From Chitinophagales bacterium (GTDB taxonomy: Bacteria; Bacteroidota; Bacteroidia; Chitinophagales; Chitinophagaceae): 43,308 nucleotides of DNA. The notes below the pieces were generated by a model that was not told where the DNA came from, searched no databases, and was given only the letters and a program-made list of their open reading frames with translations. The position numbers and the translations under genes are program-made. This document shows positions 34,948 through 42,854 of this stretch, one piece after another. How positions within the stretch are numbered: position 1 is the first letter of the stretch; each line of letters opens with the position of its first letter. Location of the stretch: assembly GCA_030832645.1 (NCBI GenBank), contig JAURIR010000011.1:1-43308 (forward strand), in the 5' to 3' direction.

Positions 34948-34984
34948 TTTCAATCCATTAGGATTGAAACAGTACCTTTTTTTG
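34948..34984 (+). terminator. hairpin after the small membrane-peptide gene
   Basis: TTTCAATCC and GGATTGAAA pair perfectly around an ATTA loop (34948-34969); a run of T starts 8 nt after the stem. This is a plausible but not ideal intrinsic terminator. Confidence 0.5.
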
Positions 34985-35022
34985 ATTTTACAAACAAATC
35001 ATTTCTATTTTTATTGACATTT

Positions 35023-35077
35023 ATCTAAAATGTAATCAATTTTAGTATTAATATTTCAAATATTATACATTTTAGAT
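35023..35077. repeat. nested inverted repeat in the AT-rich intergenic region
   Basis: Outer arms ATCTAAAATGTA (35023-35034) and TACATTTTAGAT (35066-35077) are a perfect 12-bp inverted repeat. The 31-nt interior holds a second perfect dyad, TAATATTT-C-AAATATTA (35049-35065), which abuts the right outer arm. The gap 34927-35257 has no gene; besides this element it contains the hairpin at 34948, a -7 box at 35141 and a structured leader. Confidence 0.7.
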
Positions 35078-35140
35078 TTCGATTTTGAATATTTTCCAAA
35101 ATAATTGCTTTTTCATGGCCTATTCAAGGCGAATTAGGTG

Positions 35141-35148
35141 TACATTTG
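35141..35148 (+). promoter_or_regulatory. -7 box (TACATTTG) of the repeat-motif protein gene
   Basis: Exact TAnnTTTG match, identical to the box at 34751. Predicted start near 35153 gives a leader of about 105 nt to the ATG at 35258. No clear -33 element. Confidence 0.5.
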
Positions 35149-35174
35149 CGTAATAAGTACACGAACAAATTAAC

Positions 35175-35255
35175 GATGTCTTAGCACAGTTAATTCTTTT
35201 GAAGACATCCAATTACTAAAACGGTTACTTGCTTGTGAGCCTTTAAAACTGTTTT
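35175..35255 (+). promoter_or_regulatory. two-hairpin 5' leader
   Basis: Hairpin 1: GATGTCTT (35175-35182) pairs with AAGACATC (35202-35209). Hairpin 2: AAAACGGTT (35218-35226) pairs with AACTGTTTT (35247-35255) with one G-T pair and ends 2 nt before the start codon, so it could mask the ribosome site. A two-codon ORF (ATG TCT TAG, 35176-35184) lies in hairpin 1. Seen in sequence; regulation is inferred. Confidence 0.4.
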
Positions 35256-35257
35256 AT

Positions 35258-35857
35258 ATGACACACTCAAACCAGAAAAAGGGGTTGAAACAACCCGACA
35301 CACAGATGAAAAGAACACCCAGTTCCAGAAAAATGATCGCAAAGGCCCTGTTTTTCACGGCTATTTTACTTAACTGCGGAGGAAACCTCGCTCATGCTTC
35401 CCTTGGAAACGAAACCTCAGACAGTAACAAGATTGAATATGCCCTTACCGGAGATGTAGGCGATGAACTGATGGCTGCTAAAATATCCATCCCCAATGGC
35501 AGGACCTTTCGCAGGGCTGACAGGGAAATCAACAGAAATATGGCTAATGACCTAAGAGAGTTGAATAACCTGAAGCTAGAACCATTGGATGCATTGCAAG
35601 CAGACGAAACCATCAGCAATGAGTTCTACTCAAATTTCAAATTGACAGATTTTTACCCTTTCTACCCAGAATTAGACGAGCAACTTGCAGCTATTTTTTT
35701 AGGCGAAAACCTAAATAATAACTTGATCAAAAATAGCTTACTATCTGATAATGAGGTAAATAAATCATTCAGTAAAAGCTATGCAATAAAGCAACAATCC
35801 AATTTTCAGATTGCAGACAATGAAATCAACGCCCTCTTCAAAAAGGAAGTTGAGTAA
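35258..35857 (+). CDS. exported orphan protein with about 24-residue repeated motif
   Basis: 199 residues; family not recognised. A basic start followed by KALFFTAILLNCGG and AHA at residues 45-47 indicates a signal peptide; M17 (35306) is an alternative start giving a shorter signal. The mature part has a motif D-x-x-[IVL]-[NSA]-x-x-[FM] at Asp88, Asp116, Asp140, Asp164 and Asp187 (spacing 28, 24, 24, 23), in three of five with A-D before it. There are no Cys residues after the signal and no catalytic signature. The gene has its own -7 box, a structured leader and a perfect-palindrome terminator. Periplasmic or secreted location is inferred; function unknown. Confidence 0.75.
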   Translation: MTHSNQKKGLKQPDTQMKRTPSSRKMIAKALFFTAILLNCGGNLAHASLGNETSDSNKIEYALTGDVGDELMAAKISIPNGRTFRRADREINRNMANDLRELNNLKLEPLDALQADETISNEFYSNFKLTDFYPFYPELDEQLAAIFLGENLNNNLIKNSLLSDNEVNKSFSKSYAIKQQSNFQIADNEINALFKKEVE

Positions 35858-35880
35858 AACATTTCTGACAGAAAATAATA

Positions 35881-35908
35881 AAAAAGGCCTTCAATTGAAG
35901 GCCTTTTT
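35881..35908. terminator. shared bidirectional terminator (28-bp perfect palindrome)
   Basis: AAAAAGGCCTTCAA is followed directly by its reverse complement. A/T tracts at both ends allow termination of the repeat-motif gene (plus, stop 24 nt before) and of the RNase P RNA (minus, mature 3' end adjoining). Confidence 0.9.
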
Positions 35909-36266
35909 GCTGCAATAAATAAGCCGGATTCTGTAATCTGCTATCATTTATCTGTTCCGAAAGTTGCCTTTCGGAATCAAGCTGCCTACCCATCCTGGCC
36001 TTTGCAGAGGGAACGAGTCACTCCCCAACTTTCGTTACCAAGACCTATGTGGCATTTCAGCACGTAAGGTTTACCCCCAAACTGCATTACTGCAATCTGC
36101 CGGGAGCTCTTACCTCCCGTTTTCACCCTTATCCGTCATTCGACGGACGGTTATTTTCTGTGGCACTCTCTGTTCTCGATAAATCGAGACCCGGCTATTC
36201 ACCGGTACGACGCTCTATGCTGTCCGGACTTTCCTCGTTATAAATAACGCGATAGCTTGTTACAGC
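35909..36266 (-). ncRNA. rnpB: RNase P RNA (bacterial type A)
   Basis: Catalytic RNA of RNase P, maturing tRNA 5' ends. Minus-strand landmarks in order: GAGGAAAGTCCGGAC (P4/CRI), GGGTGAAAACGGGAGGTAAG with its CTCCCG pairing, the CGTGCTGAAATGCC segment, and the 3' ACAGAATCCGGCTTA that re-pairs with the 5' P4 side. Helix P1 is GCTGTAA (36266-36260) with TTGCAGC (35915-35909), fixing the ends to about 358 nt. A TAAATTTG box lies 4 nt upstream and the palindromic terminator follows at once. Confidence 0.97.
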
Positions 36267-36270
36267 ACAG

Positions 36271-36278
36271 CAAATTTA
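36271..36278 (-). promoter_or_regulatory. rnpB promoter -7 box (TAAATTTG)
   Basis: Exact TAnnTTTG on the minus strand, ending 5 nt before the P1-defined 5' end of the RNA (36266). A TTTA about 17 bp upstream may serve as -33. Confidence 0.7.
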
Positions 36279-36315
36279 GGAATAATTGAAGGGAGTAAAG
36301 AAAAAGGGGGATCAG

Positions 36316-37071
36316 TTACTTTTTTGAACTTATCTTAAACCCTGCTTTGGCCAGCAATGATAAGTCTATCCCGCCTTCTGGAAGAGGAACATCTGCAGGT
36401 TTCTCTTGTTGAGCGATCACCTCCATTTCTTTTTCTGGGTAATGCTCATACAGAAGAAATTTGAAAGACGCCTGATGCGCCCGAATAGTTTCTTCAGAAA
36501 GGGAAAGAAACTGCCTGGGCTTTGGCTTGAAATATACTTCGTAATGACTGGCTTTCTCTTTTTGAGGATGTACGAGTGAGAAATCAAACACAAATTTAGG
36601 TTGGTCATTCAATTGATCAAACGATAAATCAAATAAATACATATCATTCAATCCAGCTATTTGATGTTTGGTTTCAAGTTCTTTTTTCTGCTCAAAATAA
36701 ACTGTAAAGCTTACCAATAATTCGTCGTTGGTATGATTCAATAAAAAAACACGGTAATGTGAAAAGATGTTTTCATCGAACTCGTCTTTATCTAAAATTG
36801 GAAAAAAGGATAGATGAAGTCCGTCTAACTCAATTTTCTTCTCAATTTTTTTCTCTTTTTTGGGAATTTCCTTTCTAGAGGGATGCTTAACTTCTGCTGG
36901 CTTCTTTTTGGTAAACGCATCAAAATAAGGAAAATCAATTTGATCTGCATACACAGGAAATTGAATGCCGTCTACTTCAATTGTCAGCATCTTCTTATTG
37001 ATCCACTCTATCACTACTCCCTGCTCGCCGGTGGCAACAACAACTATCTTATCCCCTTCTTGAAACTTCAT
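36316..37071 (-). CDS. DUF2027-type protein lacking the C-terminal Smr domain
   Basis: 251 residues, cytoplasmic. The N-terminal KOW-like segment GDKIVVVATGEQGVVIEWINKKMLTIEVDGIQFPVYADQID and the middle beta-rich region (LHLSFFPILDKDEFDENIFSHYRVFLLNHTNDELLVSF) match the Bacteroidota DUF2027 family, whose members usually run to about 350 residues and end in a Smr nuclease-like domain. Here the protein stops after a short tail (GGIDLSLLAKAGFKISSKK) and no Smr sequence follows before rnpB. A Lys/Glu-rich linker lies at about 58-82. The start overlaps the permease stop by 4 nt on the same strand. Function unknown. Confidence 0.75.
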   Translation of the reverse strand: MKFQEGDKIVVVATGEQGVVIEWINKKMLTIEVDGIQFPVYADQIDFPYFDAFTKKKPAEVKHPSRKEIPKKEKKIEKKIELDGLHLSFFPILDKDEFDENIFSHYRVFLLNHTNDELLVSFTVYFEQKKELETKHQIAGLNDMYLFDLSFDQLNDQPKFVFDFSLVHPQKEKASHYEVYFKPKPRQFLSLSEETIRAHQASFKFLLYEHYPEKEMEVIAQQEKPADVPLPEGGIDLSLLAKAGFKISSKK

Positions 37072-38729
37072 GATGCAGCCAACTTACTTTTTCTTCTGCC
37101 ATAAAAAAAGTAGATGAGCAATCCCAACAACATCCAACCAAAAAACACTATCCAACTTTTTGCAGGAATCTCTACCATTAAATACATGCAGCAACTCACG
37201 CCCAGCAAAGGAATGAGAGAATAATTTCTTGTGAAAGCCAATACGGTCAATACTCCAGCAAGAAGAATAAACAATATAAATAGGATCTCCTGATAACTCT
37301 CTTGATCAAAATTGGAAACTGCATTGATGGCCCTGTCGTGGAATAGATAAATGAACAAAATATACAAGACCGGAAAAATCCATTTCGCATTGATATACGG
37401 AAGAGAAAATTTGCCTTTTTGTTTCTCGATCCTTGGCAATACCAACACACCACCGCTAACAAGTGCAAATGCAAAAAGAGTACCGATACTCGTTAAGTCC
37501 GTCATCAATTTATCGTCGATAAAAAGTACAAAACCTCCTACAAATAAACCTGTAATAATAGTTGAAAAACCAGGCGTTTTATACTTCTTATCAATCTTTC
37601 CAAAAGATTTTGGTAGCAACCCGTCTCTGCTCATCACCATCCAAATTCTAGGCTGACCAATTTGAAAAACCAACAAAACACTGGAGGCCGCAATAACCGC
37701 ACTGACAGATATGATAAAACCAATCTTACCCATGTTGATTTTTTCAAAAACAAATGCAAGTGGATCGGTTACGTATTGAAACTCAGCGTAATTGACTAGT
37801 CCGGTTATTACCAGTGCAGTAACAATGTAGATGATCGTACATAAAATCAGCGAATACATCATCCCCTTGGGAAGATCCCTTTGTGGATTTGCACATTCCT
37901 CGGCGGTGGTAGATATAGCATCAAAACCTATGTATGCAAAGAATACTGCCGAAACACCTTTTAGAACTCCAGTCATACCATTGGGCAAGAAGGGAGTCCA
38001 GTTGTTTAAAGTATTGTGAGAAAATATGTACCAAAAACCAATAAGGGCAATGAAAATCAATACAATGATTTTAAGCATCACCATCGCATTGGCTGTTTTC
38101 TTACTTTCTTTGATACCTACATATGCCAACCAAGTAATCAATGCAACAATAATAAAAGCAGGTAAATTGAGGATGATATGGATTCCTAAAATTACAGGAG
38201 CATTGGTATAGACCAATTGTGAAACATCCCTCCCTGCATTCAGTGCATCTATATATTGCATATGAGCGGTTTGGTACCCAATGGCCAGCCAATTGGGTAA
38301 TGAAATGCCCAATGCACTTAGAATGTTATTAAAATACGCACTCCAAGAGATGGCCACGACTATGTTGCCAATAGCATATTCCAGTATCAACGCCCATCCA
38401 ATAATCCATGCTACCACCTCTCCAAAACTTATATAAGAATATGTATAAGCACTGCCTGCAACTGGAATCCTGGATGCAAACTCCGCATAACAAAGAGCTG
38501 TAAATCCGCATGTGATGGCAGTGATGATAAATAAAAATATTACTCCGGGCCCGCCATTGAACGCAGCAGAACCGATGGTGGTAAAAATTCCTCCCCCGAT
38601 CACTGCAGCAACGCCCATCAAGGTGAGATCTCTAACATTGAGCACCCGCTTTAATCCATCTCCATCCTGACCATGTAAACTAACCTCATTGTCTAGTGAA
38701 GCCAGGGTTTTTTTTCTGAATATACTCAT
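37068..38729 (-). CDS. APC family amino acid permease
   Basis: 553 residues with about 14 hydrophobic segments. The start LTLMGVAAVIGGGIFTTIGSAA is the substrate-binding helix 1 of the amino acid/polyamine/organocation superfamily (G-x-G-I-F motif), and FFAYIGFDAISTTAEECANPQRDLPKGM is the conserved helix 6 to loop segment of the cationic amino acid transporter branch. A substrate such as a cationic amino acid is possible but not proven. It lies 11 nt after the polyprenyl synthase and overlaps the DUF2027-type gene. Confidence 0.92.
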   Translation of the reverse strand: MSIFRKKTLASLDNEVSLHGQDGDGLKRVLNVRDLTLMGVAAVIGGGIFTTIGSAAFNGGPGVIFLFIITAITCGFTALCYAEFASRIPVAGSAYTYSYISFGEVVAWIIGWALILEYAIGNIVVAISWSAYFNNILSALGISLPNWLAIGYQTAHMQYIDALNAGRDVSQLVYTNAPVILGIHIILNLPAFIIVALITWLAYVGIKESKKTANAMVMLKIIVLIFIALIGFWYIFSHNTLNNWTPFLPNGMTGVLKGVSAVFFAYIGFDAISTTAEECANPQRDLPKGMMYSLILCTIIYIVTALVITGLVNYAEFQYVTDPLAFVFEKINMGKIGFIISVSAVIAASSVLLVFQIGQPRIWMVMSRDGLLPKSFGKIDKKYKTPGFSTIITGLFVGGFVLFIDDKLMTDLTSIGTLFAFALVSGGVLVLPRIEKQKGKFSLPYINAKWIFPVLYILFIYLFHDRAINAVSNFDQESYQEILFILFILLAGVLTVLAFTRNYSLIPLLGVSCCMYLMVEIPAKSWIVFFGWMLLGLLIYFFYGRRKSKLAAS

Positions 38730-38740
38730 CAGGGAAAAAA

Positions 38741-39706
38741 TTATTTATCTCGTTTGATTAGGTATTGAGCCAACTCTCTCAATGTTTGCTTTCGTACTGC
38801 TGAAACTGCAATTTCATTCAGGTGATGATATGCTTTATTCAAATAGGCTTCCTTTAATGTATTTGCCCAATCATCAATTTTGCATTTTTTATAGATCGCA
38901 AGTACTTTTTCTACTTTGTCGGGTGGATTAGAGCCGATCAAATTTTTCAATTCATCCAGGTCTGTTCCCTTGGCTGTTGCAAGGGCATGAATCAATAAAA
39001 ATGTTTTCTTGTTGCTCTGAATATCCCCGCCTACTTGTTTTCCAAATTTGCTTGGGTCTCCAAATGCATCCAAATAATCATCCTGAATTTGAAAGGCAAT
39101 GCCAAGGTTACGTCCAAATTCATATACATGGCCTTGGTTGTGCTCACTTGCACCACCAATGATGCTCCCCATTTGTAAACTTGCTGCCAGCAATACAGAG
39201 GTTTTTAACTGAATCATATGGATATATTCTTCCAAACTCACTTTTTCCAATTTCTCGAAATCCATGTCCAATTGCTGCCCTTCACAAACTTCTTTTGCAG
39301 TCTTGTTGAAAAGATGAAGAACCTTTTTAAGATACTGCTGGTCTATCTTATTCAAATAATCATAGGCAACCACCATCATTACATCTCCTCCCAACAATGC
39401 TGTAGCCTCTCCATGCACAGCGTGAACCGTTGGCTGACCTCTTCTTAAAGGAGCCTTGTCCATTATATCGTCGTGCACCAAAGTGAAATTATGAAACAGC
39501 TCTACCGCTGCTGCCAAATGATAGGCATCTGGATGGATTTCATCAAACAATTCATTTCCCAATAAACACAAAACAGGACGAATGCGCTTTCCGCTATTGG
39601 ACAGGAATCCTTCCAGAGGGTTGTACAAGGTTGATGGATCAGCAGGAAAATGCCTGTGATTAAAATAAGACTCAAACGATGCTTGCAGGGATTCTAGTGT
39701 TGACAT
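38741..39706 (-). CDS. polyprenyl synthetase (trans-prenyltransferase)
   Basis: 321 residues. Condenses isopentenyl diphosphate onto allylic diphosphates. First Asp-rich motif DDIMD at 79-83 within LVHDDIMDKAPLRRGQPTVH, second motif DDYLD at 209-213 preceded by FQIQ, and SGKRIRP at 38-44. Phe74 sits five residues before the first DDxxD, a position where an aromatic residue limits chain length, as in archaeal-type GGPP synthases, so a C15-C20 product is inferred rather than a quinone-length chain. ATG at 39706; an imperfect -7 box TATCTTCG (39724-39731) lies upstream, after RNase R. Confidence 0.92.
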   Translation of the reverse strand: MSTLESLQASFESYFNHRHFPADPSTLYNPLEGFLSNSGKRIRPVLCLLGNELFDEIHPDAYHLAAAVELFHNFTLVHDDIMDKAPLRRGQPTVHAVHGEATALLGGDVMMVVAYDYLNKIDQQYLKKVLHLFNKTAKEVCEGQQLDMDFEKLEKVSLEEYIHMIQLKTSVLLAASLQMGSIIGGASEHNQGHVYEFGRNLGIAFQIQDDYLDAFGDPSKFGKQVGGDIQSNKKTFLLIHALATAKGTDLDELKNLIGSNPPDKVEKVLAIYKKCKIDDWANTLKEAYLNKAYHHLNEIAVSAVRKQTLRELAQYLIKRDK

Positions 39707-39750
39707 ATACTAAACCAATCAGCCCTTCGAAGATAATGAATGAGTGTTGC

Positions 39751-41751
39751 TTATCGACGATTTTTTCTTGTTGAAATTGATGCACCTTTAAATTCTACAT
39801 CCAACATCCATTCGTAATCCAACTGACGCTTGGTTAAGTTGGCTGCCACTACCTTTATTTTTACGGCGTCTCCAATACGAAAGGCCCATCCAGAGCGTTT
39901 TCCAATCAAGGCATATTCCGATTCGGAATAGATAAAATCATCATAATCCAATAAAGAAGTAGCAGATATCAATCCTTCGCATTTATGGTCGATCGTTTCC
40001 GCCCAAAAACCAAAACTGGCAACCCCCGAAACAACTGCATCAAATTCTTCGCCAAGGAATTGTTTCATGTACTCAACTTGCTTGTACTTGTTTGCAGCCC
40101 TCTCGGATTCCATCGCGGCTCTCTCCCGCTCACTGGAATGCACACATTTTTGTTCCATTTTCTTGTCCACTATTGGATCATCCGCCAATACACCTGTTAG
40201 AACACGGTGCACTAAAATATCTGGATACCTTCTGATGGGAGAAGTAAAATGACAATAATGCTCGAATCCCAATCCATAGTGTCCGATATTTTTTGAAGTA
40301 TAGACTGCTTTGGCCATTGTTCGAATACCCATTTGCTCCAAAACCCGTTGTTCTGGTAATCCTCGAACCCGTTCGAGCATACTGTTAAATGATTGGGCAA
40401 TGGATTCGGGCGACTTCGTAATAAAATGGTGTCCGTATTTTTTTGCAAATTCTACAAATGGAATCAACTTCTCGTCATTGGGTTGATCATGTATCCGGTA
40501 TGGGAACGGCAAAGGCTTGCCACTGACTTTAATTTTTCCAACACGTTCTGCTACGGATCGATTGGCCATCAGCATGAATTCTTCAATCAACTGGTGCGAC
40601 TCTTTACTTTCCTTGACGACAATTCCAATGGGAGTACCCTTTTCATCCAATTTAAAACGTACTTCTTGAGAAGAAAAATTAATAGCCCCCTCCTTCATTC
40701 TCCTCGACCTGTATTTTTGGGCCAATTCATGTAGATGTAAAACCTCCTTATCATACAATCCAATACCCTTTTCAATTATCTCTTGGACATCTTCATAAGT
40801 AAATCGATGATTACTATGAGTAATCGTTCTACCAATCCAACAATCTTTGATTTCGCCTTTCGCATTGATCTGATAGACGCAGGAATACGTTAATTTATCC
40901 TCCTGAGGTCGTAAAGAACATAATTCGTTAGAAATACGCTCAGGTAACATAGGAACAACCCTATCGGGTAAATAAACAGAAGTTGCTCGCTCGTATGCAG
41001 ACAGATCGAGTGCAGAATCCTCCTCGATATAGTAACTAACGTCTGCAATATGAACGCCGATTTCAAATAAGCCATCTTTGAGTTTCTTATAACTGATGGC
41101 ATCGTCAAAATCTCTTGCATCCACCGGATCGATTGTAAAAGTCAGCGTCTCCCGCATATCTTTCCTCTTCTTGATCTCATCTTTTGGAATACTATCGGGA
41201 ATGCGGGAGGTTTCCTCTATAACTTCATCGGTGAAGAGCAGTGGAAAACCTTGTTGGATTAAAATTTCTTTCATTGCCAGATCCGCTTCTTTTTCTTGTG
41301 TGATGATTTCAATCACTTCTCCACGCGGACGCTTATCGCTTTTTTCCCACGCTACAATCTGGACAATAACCATTTGGCCATCCTTTGCTCCATGCAAGGA
41401 AGATGCAGGTATGAAAAAATCTGGGATGGGCTTACTGGTTTCTGGTATAAAAAATGCAAAATCTTTGTTTACTTCTACTTTACCGATAAACTGTTTTTGC
41501 TTGCGTTCTATCACTTGTGTGATCACACCTTGCATCCTTCCCGACTTTGAATCCCCTTTTGTTACTTCCACTCTCACCATATCCCCGTGAAATGCCTTGT
41601 TGAAATCATTTGGACGCACGATGACATCTCTCTCCATTCCTTCAATGATCACAAACCCCATTCCGGATCTGGTAACTTCAAACCTTCCTTTGTACAAAAG
41701 AGACTCCCTTTTATATTCTTTATTTCTCTTCTTTTTATTTTTTTTTGCCAT
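39751..41751 (-). CDS. rnr: ribonuclease R
   Basis: 3'-5' exoribonuclease of the RNB family that degrades structured RNA. 666 residues, shorter than the 813 of E. coli. Lys-rich start, cold-shock-like domains (about 20-150), RNB catalytic core with the metal-binding aspartates in IDPVDARDFDDAIS (Asp208-Asp217), GVHIADVSYYI and ERISNELCSLRP, HYCHFTSPIRRYPDILVHR, and a C-terminal S1 domain (about 565-650, FDAVVSGVASFGFWAE). The start is 2 nt after the lpxK stop, so the two are cotranscribed. Confidence 0.95.
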   Translation of the reverse strand: MAKKNKKKRNKEYKRESLLYKGRFEVTRSGMGFVIIEGMERDVIVRPNDFNKAFHGDMVRVEVTKGDSKSGRMQGVITQVIERKQKQFIGKVEVNKDFAFFIPETSKPIPDFFIPASSLHGAKDGQMVIVQIVAWEKSDKRPRGEVIEIITQEKEADLAMKEILIQQGFPLLFTDEVIEETSRIPDSIPKDEIKKRKDMRETLTFTIDPVDARDFDDAISYKKLKDGLFEIGVHIADVSYYIEEDSALDLSAYERATSVYLPDRVVPMLPERISNELCSLRPQEDKLTYSCVYQINAKGEIKDCWIGRTITHSNHRFTYEDVQEIIEKGIGLYDKEVLHLHELAQKYRSRRMKEGAINFSSQEVRFKLDEKGTPIGIVVKESKESHQLIEEFMLMANRSVAERVGKIKVSGKPLPFPYRIHDQPNDEKLIPFVEFAKKYGHHFITKSPESIAQSFNSMLERVRGLPEQRVLEQMGIRTMAKAVYTSKNIGHYGLGFEHYCHFTSPIRRYPDILVHRVLTGVLADDPIVDKKMEQKCVHSSERERAAMESERAANKYKQVEYMKQFLGEEFDAVVSGVASFGFWAETIDHKCEGLISATSLLDYDDFIYSESEYALIGKRSGWAFRIGDAVKIKVVAANLTKRQLDYEWMLDVEFKGASISTRKNRR

Positions 41752-41753
41752 AA

Positions 41754-42854
41754 TTAATTAGCAGGTAATTGTTCTGCCGCCTGTGTTTTATAAAATTCTA
41801 TAGGATAATCTACTATGAGCTGGTTGAATTCTTCTGTTTGGTCGAATAAAAAGAATATACTGATTGGCAACACATAAAAAGGCAACTGGTTCAATCGATC
41901 TTGAAACTTGATCAATCGAACAGCATCCTTCTCTGTTGTAAGATATATTTTATCCTCTGCGCTGATGAACTCAAATCGTTGTTGCATATCGTTCAGATCA
42001 TCGATACTGAAAATATGATGATCACTGTAAAACAACGCATCATATGTTTTAGTAACCTCGTGAATATATTCAGTTAAGGGTTCAGGATTGGCTATCCCGC
42101 AAATCAATAGCACTTCCTCCTGCTTTGATAATTTCCTCTTTTCTTTTGTTACAATATGATAGGGTGTATCGTATTGAATAGAAGTGAAAAATATTTTTTG
42201 ATGCGCCGCAGGCTTGAGTTCCTTCATGATGCGAAAACGATCTTCCTGTGTAAGATCTGGAGGACATTTGGTTACAACCAATATATGCGCTTTTGAAGCA
42301 TTCCCCTTTTGGTCTCTGAGATCTCCCGTAGGTAAGAAAAAATCACGGGTATATAAATTTGAATAATCCGTAAGTAGTATATCCAATCCGGATTTAATCT
42401 CTCTGTGCTGAAAAGCATCGTCTAAAATAATAACTTTTGTATCTGGCCGATCGTATAATAATTGTGGAACAGCCTCAATCCTTTTTTCACCAACTGCCAC
42501 CGCAATCTCTGGATGTGCCATATGAAACTGCATGGGTTCGTCACCGATTTCAATGGAAGTAGAAGAAGGATTGGCCAACAAATAACCAGATGTTCGTCTT
42601 TTATACCCTCTACTCAACGTGGCAATTGAATAACGATCTTTTAATATAGTTGCTAAATAATCAACCATGGGCGTTTTACCCGTTCCCCCTATTGAAAGAT
42701 TACCTACTCCAATAATTGGAATATTGAAAGAGATGGAACCAATCAGTTCCTTGTCGTATAAATAATTTCTCAAACGTATAATTCCTCCATACAAAATTGC
42801 AAGGGGAAATAAAAACAACCGGAAAGATCTCAGGTAAACATTTTTAAAAAGCAT
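41754..42854 (-). CDS. lpxK: tetraacyldisaccharide 4'-kinase
   Basis: Phosphorylates the 4' position of the lipid A disaccharide at the inner membrane (Raetz pathway). About 366 residues from the ATG at 42854; a GTG two codons upstream is possible. An N-terminal membrane-associated helix (about 10-28) precedes the P-loop VGNLSIGGTGKTP and the family signatures LSRGYKRRTSGYL, IGDEPMQF and VIILDDAFQHREIKSGLDILL. The start overlaps the end of the cyclo-ligase gene by 11 nt; RNase R follows. Complements LptE earlier in the window as an LPS gene. Confidence 0.95.
   Translation of the reverse strand: MLFKNVYLRSFRLFLFPLAILYGGIIRLRNYLYDKELIGSISFNIPIIGVGNLSIGGTGKTPMVDYLATILKDRYSIATLSRGYKRRTSGYLLANPSSTSIEIGDEPMQFHMAHPEIAVAVGEKRIEAVPQLLYDRPDTKVIILDDAFQHREIKSGLDILLTDYSNLYTRDFFLPTGDLRDQKGNASKAHILVVTKCPPDLTQEDRFRIMKELKPAAHQKIFFTSIQYDTPYHIVTKEKRKLSKQEEVLLICGIANPEPLTEYIHEVTKTYDALFYSDHHIFSIDDLNDMQQRFEFISAEDKIYLTTEKDAVRLIKFQDRLNQLPFYVLPISIFFLFDQTEEFNQLIVDYPIEFYKTQAAEQLPAN

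Noticed and set aside
34927-35257. Replication origin in the AT-rich gap
   Set aside because: I see no cluster of DnaA boxes (TTATCCACA-like) and no dnaA or similar origin neighbour; the features fit promoters and hairpins better.
35964-36243. Open frames on the plus strand across 35964-36243
   Set aside because: They lie antisense to the well-defined RNase P RNA and have no recognisable protein features.
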